Positions 1-5,317 are shown, numbered from the stretch's first letter. The stretch: DNA of 8,276 bases from Euryarchaeota archaeon UBA59 (GCA_002505495.1 DAVI01000087.1:6743-15018), one strand, 5' to 3'. Numbers and translations: made by a program. Notes: generated by a model not told the origin, from the sequence alone.

Positions 1-978
1 CACGGACGGCAGGAAGTTCCTACTGACCTACAGATATGGTACCTCGGTGCACCGGCACGAAAGCAAATCCCTGTTCCTGATGAGCGGTCGATGCTGAGGC
101 TGGAGAATCGCCTGAAGGGGCTTCATGCGAGGCTACGGGCGACATCGGAGTTCAACGAAGATGACTTTCCGGCAAATCCAACTCCCGTCAGGCGTTTCGG
201 CCTAGGCGGTGTGCCACTCGATGAGGCCCCCATCGGTGATATGGCGAGATGTGGCGGTTGCGAATATCGCAGGGTGTGCAGCGGCTCGCCACACCGGCAG
301 GAACTCCCACGCGGTGAAAATGCCCAGCATCCAGTTACGAGGGCAGCTTCGATTGAATGTACTCCAATCGGCGCCATCGACCCATTCGTGACCGTGCGAG
401 GGGCCGTGCGTAAACTCCGTAAAGTGGCGCAGTGGCCCTCCTATGAACGAGAGTTTTGGGAGTTCTTCTTGGACTTTGCAGACCGAGATTGGATTGCCGT
501 CGTCGTCAAACTGGATGAGCCGAACCTTCCGGCTGAGTTTGTAGAAGGGGCGGTGGTTCGACTTCGGAACGGTATCATAGGGGCCGGATGGAAGAAGGAT
601 TTGGGTAATCATCTGCGACTCGACATGTCAGCCAGTTCGAGCATCGAGATGGCGCCGACTGCTTCTCAAGAGGATACCCCGTTCATCCAACTTCGACCAC
701 GGACATACAATGTCAAGGCGCAACTGTTCAACTTCGAACACAGTGAGACCGAAGACTACAGCAAGTGGGGGGCGCGGCTCATCGATGCGAGCGGTGTCAT
801 CCCATTCCAAATCTGGAACTTGGAAAAGGCGCCCGAAGTTCTGCGCGAATACGAGCCGGAGCGAGGCGACGAGGTGCTGATTGTGGGGGCGACCGCGAAG
901 GACCAGCATGGCAAGTTGGTGCTCGAGGGGAAAATCACCAAACGGCTCACAACTCGCCTTACACCCTCGACTTCCTGA
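1..978 (+). CDS. RecB/Cas4-like PD-(D/E)XK nuclease, C-terminal part, with two predicted OB folds (5' end outside window)
   Basis: The frame is open from base 1, so the gene starts upstream; 325 residues are visible. Residues 1-100 resemble the end of a RecB/Cas4-type nuclease: a segment PTDLQIWYLG like the strand/helix after the active site, a helix rich in R and L, then DFPANPTP and a C-x2-C-x5-C cluster (C84, C87, C93; bases 250-279). In the family, such a cluster with one upstream Cys binds a 4Fe-4S cluster. The catalytic D/E/K residues and the fourth Cys would lie outside the window. Residues about 125-220 (FVTVRGAVRK... then GAVVRLRNGIIGAGW) and about 233-316 (a LIDASG... segment, then GDEVLIVGA) have the strand pattern of RPA-like OB folds, suggesting single-stranded DNA binding. 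This would be a DNA-repair or replication nuclease. The family is a confident inference, the two OB folds less so, and the exact role is unknown. Confidence 0.7.
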   Translation, partial: HGRQEVPTDLQIWYLGAPARKQIPVPDERSMLRLENRLKGLHARLRATSEFNEDDFPANPTPVRRFGLGGVPLDEAPIGDMARCGGCEYRRVCSGSPHRQELPRGENAQHPVTRAASIECTPIGAIDPFVTVRGAVRKLRKVAQWPSYEREFWEFFLDFADRDWIAVVVKLDEPNLPAEFVEGAVVRLRNGIIGAGWKKDLGNHLRLDMSASSSIEMAPTASQEDTPFIQLRPRTYNVKAQLFNFEHSETEDYSKWGARLIDASGVIPFQIWNLEKAPEVLREYEPERGDEVLIVGATAKDQHGKLVLEGKITKRLTTRLTPSTS

Positions 979-985
979 GCATCAC

Positions 986-993
986 CCTTATGC
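986..993 (+). promoter_or_regulatory. Possible TATA element of tRNA-Ser
   Basis: CCTTATGC lies about 27-34 bases upstream of the first tRNA base (1020), the spacing expected between an archaeal TATA box and its start site. The match is modest and the call rests mainly on position. Confidence 0.3.
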
Positions 994-1019
994 TGAATCG
1001 GTGGCTCGCCGAGTCGCTA

Positions 1020-1102
1020 GCCGAGATCGCATAGCCCGGTATCGCGGTGGATTCGAAATCCACTGTCCTCGTGACGCGGGAGTTCAAATCTCTCTCTCGG
1101 CG
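1020..1102 (+). tRNA. tRNA-Ser(CGA)
   Basis: The fold was read by hand. The acceptor stem is GCCGAGA (1020-1026) with TCTCGGC (1095-1101), and the discriminator is G1102. The D arm is 1029-1045, weak at its third pair, with the GG of the D loop at 1038-1039. The anticodon stem is GTGGA/TCCAC (1047-1051/1059-1063) around loop TTCGAAA, giving anticodon CGA (1054-1056), which reads UCG serine codons. A 14-nt long variable arm (1064-1077) contains GTC/GAC pairing, as expected for a class II tRNA. The T arm is GGGAG-TTCAAAT-CTCTC (1078-1094). The 3' end is followed by CCT, so the terminal A of CCA is not encoded and must be added by the CCA-adding enzyme. No intron is seen. A short T run at 1105-1108 could assist termination. 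U8 (T1027) is present, the site modified by ThiI-type enzymes. Confidence 0.93.
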
Positions 1103-1122
1103 CCTTTTCCTCCAATATCCCC

Positions 1123-1172
1123 CCTATCAGTTAGATAGAAGATAATGAAAGTAAAAGCCGAGTCGGCCAACC
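1123..1172 (+). promoter_or_regulatory. AT-rich promoter region of the SAMP-like gene
   Basis: An AT-rich block in an otherwise GC-rich neighbourhood, with GATAAT at 1141-1146 about 27-32 bases before the ATG at 1173. There is no Shine-Dalgarno sequence before that ATG, so the mRNA may be leaderless or nearly so. The exact TATA position is a guess. Confidence 0.35.
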
Positions 1173-1373
1173 ATGCAGGTAACAGTAGAGCACGATGATG
1201 CGAGCCACACAGTCGACTTGGATGAGGGTTCGACCATCAGTGATGTGCTCGACGCTCTCGACATCGCGCCGAGTACCGTACTCGCAGTTCACGACGGGAC
1301 AATCGTCCCGCACGATAGCAAGATCAACGGCGATATCCACCTTGAACTCATCACCGTCTCTTCGGGCGGCTGA
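1173..1373 (+). CDS. Ubiquitin-like sulfur carrier / small archaeal modifier protein (SAMP2/ThiS/MoaD-like)
   Basis: A 66-residue protein with the beta-grasp outline of ThiS, MoaD, Urm1 and archaeal SAMPs. It has an N-terminal hairpin (MQVTVEHDD... HTVDLDE), a helix (TISDVLDALDI), the strand TVLAVHDGTIVP, and a C-terminal strand ending LELITVSSGG. The terminal Gly-Gly is the diagnostic feature: an E1-like enzyme (UbaA in haloarchaea) adenylates it so it can carry sulfur as a thiocarboxylate for tRNA thiolation, or be conjugated to lysines. Length, hairpin and GG tail resemble Haloferax SAMP2 as recalled from knowledge of that protein. The ATG at 1173 is the only in-frame start that fits. It lies downstream of a tRNA gene and converges on the PAC2 gene with a 5-nt gap. 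A MoaD or ThiS role for molybdopterin or thiamine cannot be excluded from sequence alone. Confidence 0.85.
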   Translation: MQVTVEHDDASHTVDLDEGSTISDVLDALDIAPSTVLAVHDGTIVPHDSKINGDIHLELITVSSGG

Positions 1374-1377
1374 AGAG
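1358..1377. terminator. Inverted repeat at the convergent SAMP-like/PAC2 junction
   Basis: CTCTTC (1358-1363) and GAAGAG (1372-1377) form a perfect 6-bp stem with an 8-nt loop. It spans the stop codon of the SAMP-like gene and ends just beyond the stop of the convergent PAC2 gene. It could act as a bidirectional transcript-end structure. There is no T run after it, so classical archaeal termination is not shown. Confidence 0.3.
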
Positions 1378-1378
1378 G

Positions 1379-2152
1379 TCAGGCGTAGAACGCTTCTGAC
1401 TCTGCATCGCCATCCGAGCCGAGGAGCGCGTCCAACTCGGCGACCTCGTCCAGGTCGAAGAAGGAGCGAAGTTTCTCTGCAGTTGATTCTGTGGTATCCA
1501 GAGCAAGCCCCAAATCGAGTTTGAATGAGTCATCGATCCACTTTGCCAACCGGTCAGCTGCGACCACATCAACACTGGTGCCAACCGTCTCGGCCACAGC
1601 ACAGACTGCAGGCTGCTCAAATGTGGGTGCGAGCGAGGCTATCATACCAGTCAATCCGATGATACCGGCTGAAGGGTGCTCGGTACTTATCGGTAGACCG
1701 AGTTTTTCCATCGCACCCCTATCTTCCGCGCTCGGACAGACCAGATGCACAGCATCGTCGCCCGGCTCGGCCGCCAATCCGGCGAGAATCAACACTCGTC
1801 CCACGCCGGCCGACTTGCACGCCTCTAGCAGTTCCGAAGCCACTTCGTACTGACCTGCGGGTGTAATCGGCTGAAAGTTGCTTGAAAGTGTGAGGAGCGT
1901 GCCGCCCTTGGGAAGGGTGACTTGGTGAATGTCGAGGCTCGGGGGAATGAGGAAGCCATCGGAATCGAGGGTCGCATGAGGTGGTAGGTCAGGGTGGAGG
2001 ATTTTCACTACCAACTCGCTTTCGTACCCTTCGACCAGCGAATCGACGACCAGCTTTCCGACATTTCCGACTCCAGGCACCGCTTCAAGCAGCCAATCCG
2101 CCTTCGGCAGAGCCTTGTGCCCCTTCGACCAAACCATCCGTGTGCGACTCAT
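1379..2152 (-). CDS. PAC2-family proteasome assembly chaperone (PbaA/PbaB-like) with C-terminal HbYX tail
   Basis: A 257-residue PAC2-family protein. Family features include the early PGVGNVGKL motif (residues 26-34), LTLSSNFQP (88-95), GQYEVASELLE (100-110) and a later IIGLTGMIASLA stretch (164-175). Archaeal PAC2 proteins assist assembly of the 20S proteasome alpha ring or bind its surface. The protein ends in a flexible acidic linker followed by Phe-Tyr-Ala, which fits the HbYX (hydrophobic-Tyr-any) signature that docks into proteasome alpha-ring pockets. The start at 2152 is chosen because its ATG overlaps the Nop10 stop as ATGA, and a GGAGG Shine-Dalgarno lies 7 nt upstream, inside the Nop10 coding sequence. 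The frame stays open upstream, but only as a shadow of Nop10. It is the last gene of the eL42-eS27-aIF2-alpha-Nop10-PAC2 operon, and co-transcription couples translation with proteasome biogenesis. Confidence 0.88.
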   Translation of the reverse strand: MSRTRMVWSKGHKALPKADWLLEAVPGVGNVGKLVVDSLVEGYESELVVKILHPDLPPHATLDSDGFLIPPSLDIHQVTLPKGGTLLTLSSNFQPITPAGQYEVASELLEACKSAGVGRVLILAGLAAEPGDDAVHLVCPSAEDRGAMEKLGLPISTEHPSAGIIGLTGMIASLAPTFEQPAVCAVAETVGTSVDVVAADRLAKWIDDSFKLDLGLALDTTESTAEKLRSFFDLDEVAELDALLGSDGDAESEAFYA

Positions 2153-2400
2153 TCCTCTTCCTCCGAATTCTCGCCCTCTTTCTCGGCCTTCCCTTCCCCC
2201 TTTGAGGCGGTGGTAGGCAAATTGGCAGTCCACTCTGGGTCGGTCACATTCTGGAACTGACGGCGGCGGGCTGCCTGTGGGTCTTCGGGAGAGAACTTCA
2301 GCGGTGCTGCTGCTTGAGCGAGGGCGCCACACTGCTTGCAGGTTGTCGTCAACCCATAGGCTCCGCAGGCGGTACACTTCTGCGTGCGGGAACGGGCCAT
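2149..2400 (-). CDS. nop10: H/ACA ribonucleoprotein protein Nop10 with acidic C-terminal extension
   Basis: An 83-residue Nop10. The zinc ribbon has Cys9-x2-Cys12 and Cys21-x2-Cys24, followed by the family signature FSPEDP (36-41) and a basic RRRQF helix. Nop10 joins Cbf5, Gar1 and L7Ae in the H/ACA particle that pseudouridylates rRNA. Usual archaeal Nop10 is about 55-60 residues; here roughly 25 extra residues follow, rich in Lys and Glu and ending in four glutamates. The start at ATG 2400 gives the conserved MARSRTQKC N-terminus and has GGAG about 8 nt upstream; an in-frame ATG 33 nt further up is less likely. It lies between the aIF2-alpha gene (66-nt gap) and PAC2 (4-nt ATGA overlap). The codons for the glutamate tail contain the Shine-Dalgarno of PAC2. 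Confidence 0.9.
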   Translation of the reverse strand: MARSRTQKCTACGAYGLTTTCKQCGALAQAAAPLKFSPEDPQAARRRQFQNVTDPEWTANLPTTASKGEGKAEKEGENSEEEE

Positions 2401-2466
2401 CAGATACTCTCCATCAGTAAGTCCGCTCGTCACGGTTCTAAGCGGTTCCCCTCCGAATAGGGTCGT

Positions 2467-3255
2467 TCAGGCGCGCTCTGCGGTTGCTGAGCCACCTGCG
2501 CCCTCGATTGTGGGCAGGACTGCAGCCTCCACAGCCTCCCACGCCTTTTCGGCGGCTTTGTAGTCGGGGGCGCGGATTTCGACCCTGTATCGGGGTGCAC
2601 CGTCATAATGGCAGGTTACGACCGTTTCGTCACCATCCGAGGCGGCCTCTTCAGCGGAACTCAATACCTCTCGAATGACTTCGATTCCTCGCTCGGTGGT
2701 CACCACGAGTTCCAAGTGACCCCTGATTTGAACGAAGGGAGGTACGATGTTCTCGATTGCGAGGTCTACGAAGGTCTTGATCCAGTCGCCCTCAAATCCG
2801 GCCGCCTCCATCGCCGAATTGTCAATCACGCTCTCCTCGAAGGCGGCATACAATTCACCAAAGGCAATGATCAACTCTTCTTGAGTGGTTGCGGTCTCAT
2901 CATCACTCCAACCTGAACGCTCTCCGACTATCTTCAACAGTTGGCGGGCGCGGTTATCGTTCTTCCAAGCCTGCATCGCCTCGCGGCGGCGCTCCTCTGA
3001 AACCGACTTGAGTGAGAGCTCAACGCTCTTGCGTTCTTTCTTGACCCGGGTGACCTTGGCGACCAGTCGCTGTCCTTGGCGAACATGGCTGCGGATGTTC
3101 TTGACCCAGCCGGCGGCTATCTCGCCGACGAAGATGAAGCCCTCCTTGTTGCCGTACTTCTCGAGAGAGGCGTAGGCCCCGTTCTGCTTAATCTTGGTAA
3201 TGACGCAAACGACCAATTCGCCCTCATCGGGCCAGTCACCGTAATCGTTGGCCAT
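2467..3255 (-). CDS. eif2a: Translation initiation factor 2, alpha subunit (aIF2-alpha)
   Basis: A 262-residue protein matching the usual length of archaeal IF2-alpha. Residues about 10-85 are an S1-type OB domain: GELVVCVITKIKQNGAYASL, then GFIFVGEI, WVKNIRSHVRQGQ and VELSLKSV. A helical middle domain follows (about 88-170). The C-terminal alpha/beta domain (about 173-255), with YDGAPRYRVEIRAPDYKAAE, contacts the gamma subunit. The protein stabilises initiator tRNA binding on the aIF2 heterotrimer. It ends shortly after the alpha/beta domain, without the long lysine-rich tail found in Pyrococcus. The position equivalent to eukaryotic Ser51 appears to be Ala, so eIF2-alpha kinase style control is not expected. 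The start ATG 3255 lies 18 nt after the eS27 stop, with a weak GGTG element upstream. Third gene of the operon. Confidence 0.96.
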   Translation of the reverse strand: MANDYGDWPDEGELVVCVITKIKQNGAYASLEKYGNKEGFIFVGEIAAGWVKNIRSHVRQGQRLVAKVTRVKKERKSVELSLKSVSEERRREAMQAWKNDNRARQLLKIVGERSGWSDDETATTQEELIIAFGELYAAFEESVIDNSAMEAAGFEGDWIKTFVDLAIENIVPPFVQIRGHLELVVTTERGIEVIREVLSSAEEAASDGDETVVTCHYDGAPRYRVEIRAPDYKAAEKAWEAVEAAVLPTIEGAGGSATAERA

Positions 3256-3273
3256 CTATCACTCACACCGTGT

Positions 3274-3447
3274 TCACTCGAGCGTCTCAACTGGCGCGGC
3301 GGAGATAAACTTCGCCTTGCCACCGGCTGGCTGTACCAGGGTGGCGCCACAGACATTGCACGAGATTCGGGTGCAGGCGCGGTCAAAGATGACCTGCTCA
3401 TTGCCGCAATCGCGGCACTGTACGCGGAGGAAATTGCTGTTTGACAT
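3274..3447 (-). CDS. rps27e: Ribosomal protein eS27 (S27e)
   Basis: A 57-residue small-subunit ribosomal protein with a C4 zinc ribbon: Cys11-x2-Cys14 (VQCRDCGN) and Cys30-x2-Cys33 (ISCNVCGATL), then the basic GGKAKF segment typical of the family. All four zinc ligands are present, in contrast to the neighbouring eL42. The ATG at 3447 is preferred over one 15 nt upstream because a GAGGTG Shine-Dalgarno sits about 7 nt before it and the product then begins like other archaeal eS27 proteins. The stop of eL42 is 11 nt upstream and the Shine-Dalgarno overlaps it, so translation is probably coupled. Second gene of the operon. Confidence 0.95.
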   Translation of the reverse strand: MSNSNFLRVQCRDCGNEQVIFDRACTRISCNVCGATLVQPAGGKAKFISAAPVETLE

Positions 3448-3458
3448 ATTTTCACACC

Positions 3459-3743
3459 TCATTTATCGACGAGTTCAAACTTCTTCGCACGCTTGCACTT
3501 GGGAGAATGCGCCTTCCCGGTCTCAGTGCAGCGGTAGATGATGTTGACTCGCTTGGTCGGCTTCTCTCGACCCTCTGGCTTGGGACGGGGGAATCCACGG
3601 TAACCGGCAGTAACTCTGCGGAATCGTCGCTGACCCCACTTGAGCTCACTCGCTCGGCGCTTCTTGACCCGCTCGACGGTATGCATCGTGTGCTTGCCAG
3701 CGGATGGGCTGTAACGCTTGACTTGCCGGGGACGCTTCACCAT
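3459..3743 (-). CDS. rpl44e: Ribosomal protein eL42 (L44e) with degenerate zinc site
   Basis: A 94-residue large-subunit protein that sits near the E site. It is recognised by KHTMHTVERVKKRRAS, KWGQRRFRR, GYRGFPRPKPEG, KPTKR, YRCTETGKAH and the ending RAKKFELV, all family hallmarks. Usual eL42 carries two CxxC knuckles (as in TYCPYCKKH and RCTECGKAH). Here the first pair is Ser12/Ala15 and the second pair keeps only Cys72, with Thr at 75; one extra Cys83 follows. The zinc site therefore appears lost. The ATG at 3743 has a strong GGAGG at 3751-3755 (minus strand). It is the first gene of the minus-strand operon, with its promoter in the divergent region upstream. Confidence 0.94.
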   Translation of the reverse strand: MVKRPRQVKRYSPSAGKHTMHTVERVKKRRASELKWGQRRFRRVTAGYRGFPRPKPEGREKPTKRVNIIYRCTETGKAHSPKCKRAKKFELVDK

Positions 3744-3757
3744 GCAACTTCCTCCAT

Positions 3758-3778
3758 CGCCCTATGGGCGAGTCGCCC
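3758..3778 (-). promoter_or_regulatory. Two overlapping hairpins just upstream of the eL42 Shine-Dalgarno
   Basis: On the minus strand the order is GGGCG-ACT-CGCCC-ATA-GGGCG. The central CGCCC (3766-3770) can pair with either flank, giving two mutually exclusive 5-bp hairpins with 3-nt loops. The downstream hairpin ends 2 nt before GGAGG. It could be an mRNA switch or a DNA operator. If transcription starts near 3767, as the TATA suggests, the first arm would not be in the RNA. Confidence 0.35.
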
Positions 3779-3790
3779 ACCGACGGCCCC

Positions 3791-3797
3791 TATATGA
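3791..3797 (-). promoter_or_regulatory. TATA box of the eL42 operon
   Basis: TCATATA on the minus strand, in a GC-rich setting, with its centre about 50 bases upstream of the eL42 ATG. A start site about 27 bases downstream would give a short leader that still includes the GGAGG Shine-Dalgarno. Confidence 0.5.
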
Positions 3798-3838
3798 ATG
3801 GGTCGGCCAGCAGCAGCAACCGAATCGCATGACAGAGC

Positions 3839-3868
3839 AGTTGATATCCAACTATTTCAGTGCTGAAA
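3839..3868. repeat. Two adjacent inverted repeats in the divergent intergenic region
   Basis: AGTTG-ATATC-CAACT occupies 3839-3853, and TTTCAG-TG-CTGAAA occupies 3855-3868, separated by one base. Each is a perfect dyad. They lie between the eL42 operon and the membrane-protein operon. Such placement fits operator sites for a dimeric regulator. No regulator is identified. Confidence 0.4.
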
Positions 3869-3886
3869 GAAGCTACCAATCCTACC

Positions 3887-3905
3887 CTTCAAACAAAAAA
3901 GTACT
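3887..3905 (+). promoter_or_regulatory. Possible promoter of the membrane-protein operon
   Basis: An A-rich tract (CAAACAAAAAAGTAC at 3891-3905) is the most AT-rich stretch upstream of the plus-strand gene at 3974. It would place a start site near 3925-3930, giving a leader of roughly 45 nt. The rest of the stretch 3869-3973 shows nothing else recognisable. Confidence 0.3.
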
Positions 3906-3973
3906 CGTCCACCCTCTCACTTCGGCTCAGTGAAGTTTCATGGCCTTGGTCCGATTCGGCTGACCCGATTGGG

Positions 3974-4762
3974 ATGGGTCCAGAGCAAGATTTGCTGCTT
4001 CACTTCTGGTGGCCATTGGCGGCAACGCCGCTTGCAATCGCCCTGATGATTGGAAAAGACCCACCCCGCAGGTGGGCTGGGCGGCTTCTCGGCCTCGCCA
4101 TTTTCGCTGCTGTCATCCTGCAACCAAACCCGCTGAGCACATCGCTTGAAGGTTGGACGCTGCACATCTTCCTCTCGATTCTCGGACCGACCTTACTCGC
4201 TGGCATGGGACTCCTCGTCACCCTATTCTCCGGCCCAATTCCGGTAGCCCCCCTCCCACGTGGACTGCGGCCGGTCGGACTGGTGATGATTCTCGCATCC
4301 GTCGTCTGGTTCATGTTCATGCTCTTCGAGAGTCGCCCCTTCCTCGACGACCTCGAAAACCAGTGGTGGCTGCACCTTGTCACCAGCCTGCTCACAATCT
4401 CGGTCATAGTGAGCGGCTTTGCCGCCGCCTTCGCCTATGTGATGGGCGATGAAAGGCTGCGAGAGAGTGCCATCATGACCGGATTGTCTCTCACCGCCTT
4501 CGGACTTCTCATCTATCTTCTCGCTGAGGGCACCGCGGCTGACGACCCGGTCTTTTGGCGCTCGGCATCGTGGGGTGTGCTCGGTGATTTGGCAGGCCTC
4601 CTCGTTGGCGGATTCTCAGCACTCGGCCTGTTCATCATGCTGGTTTGGCTCGGAGAGAAGAATCAACCGATTCCAGGACCGGTCGAACCCCTCTCGGAGG
4701 AGGAGCGGGCGAGAGTAACCGAGATTCTCGAAAGACATGTTTCAGAGGAGGTGTCGGAATGA
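3974..4762 (+). CDS. Polytopic membrane protein of unknown function (about 7 TM)
   Basis: Not recognised. From ATG 3974 the product is 262 residues with about seven hydrophobic segments near residues 7-26, 36-51, 62-86, 99-118, 134-157, 165-184 and 201-226. Its hydrophilic acidic C-terminus (EEERARVTEILERHVSEEVSE) is likely cytoplasmic and helical. Loops contain RPFLDDLENQWW and DDPVFWRSASWG. No transporter, protease or cofactor motif is evident. A GTG at 3860 would add 38 residues, but that extension is not hydrophobic, has no Shine-Dalgarno and starts inside an inverted repeat, so 3974 is preferred, although it too lacks a clear Shine-Dalgarno. The gene overlaps the next by ATGA, and GGAGGTG in its last codons serves the downstream start, so the two products are probably made together and may form one complex. 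Confidence 0.75.
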   Translation: MGPEQDLLLHFWWPLAATPLAIALMIGKDPPRRWAGRLLGLAIFAAVILQPNPLSTSLEGWTLHIFLSILGPTLLAGMGLLVTLFSGPIPVAPLPRGLRPVGLVMILASVVWFMFMLFESRPFLDDLENQWWLHLVTSLLTISVIVSGFAAAFAYVMGDERLRESAIMTGLSLTAFGLLIYLLAEGTAADDPVFWRSASWGVLGDLAGLLVGGFSALGLFIMLVWLGEKNQPIPGPVEPLSEEERARVTEILERHVSEEVSE

Positions 4763-5262
4763 AGGGGGAGGGCGACGCTCGCCGGGATTGGCGAACCCTC
4801 TCTTTGGTGGTGATCGGACTGCTGGTGCTCATCGTCTTGGCGAATCTCCGACTTGAGGTGCGCGGCGAAGTCACCGATGTCGGAATCTGGTCACGGTTCG
4901 TCCACGCTGCACTCATCAGCTTCACACTTGTCAGCGGGGCGATTTTCCTTGGCACCATGGCACTCTCCCACCGACACGCCCGGCTGGTCGAGCAAGCCTT
5001 GGGAACCCTTCTGGCCACCGTGGTGGGCGCCTTCCTCTTTGGGGCGTTGGTTGATTCTGGATTCACCGCGGCTGGAGCCGCTACCGATGTCTGGTCACAG
5101 TTCTCTATGGGCACTCTCAGAATCCTGATTGTTCAAGGTGCGGGCTGGTTGTCAATCGCCTTCATCTTCGGCATCCTGCTCGTGCTGGTAACCGGTCGGG
5201 AGAGCAGAGCCGACCCGCTTCTCGAACTGGAGTCCACCGAGTTCACCTCCGGTGAGGAATGA
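4759..5262 (+). CDS. Small membrane protein of unknown function (about 4 TM), partner of the preceding gene
   Basis: Not recognised. It has 167 residues with hydrophobic segments near 13-29, 47-69, 80-98 and 122-146, a short charged N-terminus (MKGEGDARRDWR) and a polar acidic C-terminal tail. The start at 4759 is well supported: the ATG overlaps the preceding stop as ATGA, and GGAGGTG lies about 7 nt upstream. The frame is open further up only as a shadow of the preceding gene. Tight coupling suggests equal synthesis with the 7-TM protein, in the manner of two subunits of one membrane complex. There are no cysteine pairs, histidine clusters or nucleotide-binding motifs. The function cannot be inferred from the neighbours, which are translation genes. 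Confidence 0.78.
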   Translation: MKGEGDARRDWRTLSLVVIGLLVLIVLANLRLEVRGEVTDVGIWSRFVHAALISFTLVSGAIFLGTMALSHRHARLVEQALGTLLATVVGAFLFGALVDSGFTAAGAATDVWSQFSMGTLRILIVQGAGWLSIAFIFGILLVLVTGRESRADPLLELESTEFTSGEE

Positions 5263-5317
5263 GAAGCCTCATAATGGGAGGGCCGGTCGCCGGGCTGCAT
5301 TAGGCAGTGGTGAGTGG

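Noticed and set aside
2..94. A short open frame in frame 2 at the window start (TDGRKFLLTYRYGTS...)
   Set aside because: It stops at about 94, while frame 1 runs on into the long coding region, and its text fits the end of a RecB/Cas4-like nuclease domain better.
2153..2377. An N-terminal extension of PAC2 up to 2377
   Set aside because: It lies wholly over Nop10 in another frame, its Ser/Pro/Arg-rich text matches no PAC2 protein, and the ATGA-coupled start with GGAGG explains the real beginning.
3860..3973. A GTG start at 3860 extending the 7-TM protein by 38 residues
   Set aside because: There is no ribosome-binding site, it begins inside an inverted repeat, and the extension is not hydrophobic; ATG 3974 places the first TM segment at the expected N-terminus. 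Not fully excluded.
5252..5317. An upstream start for eL37 at 5252
   Set aside because: It overlaps the membrane-protein gene and adds 22 residues foreign to the family; MSKGTPSMGKR is the conserved N-terminus.
5263..5317. A possible Lsm gene upstream of eL37, as in many euryarchaea
   Set aside because: The gap is only 55 nt and holds no coding sequence; the preceding gene is a membrane protein.
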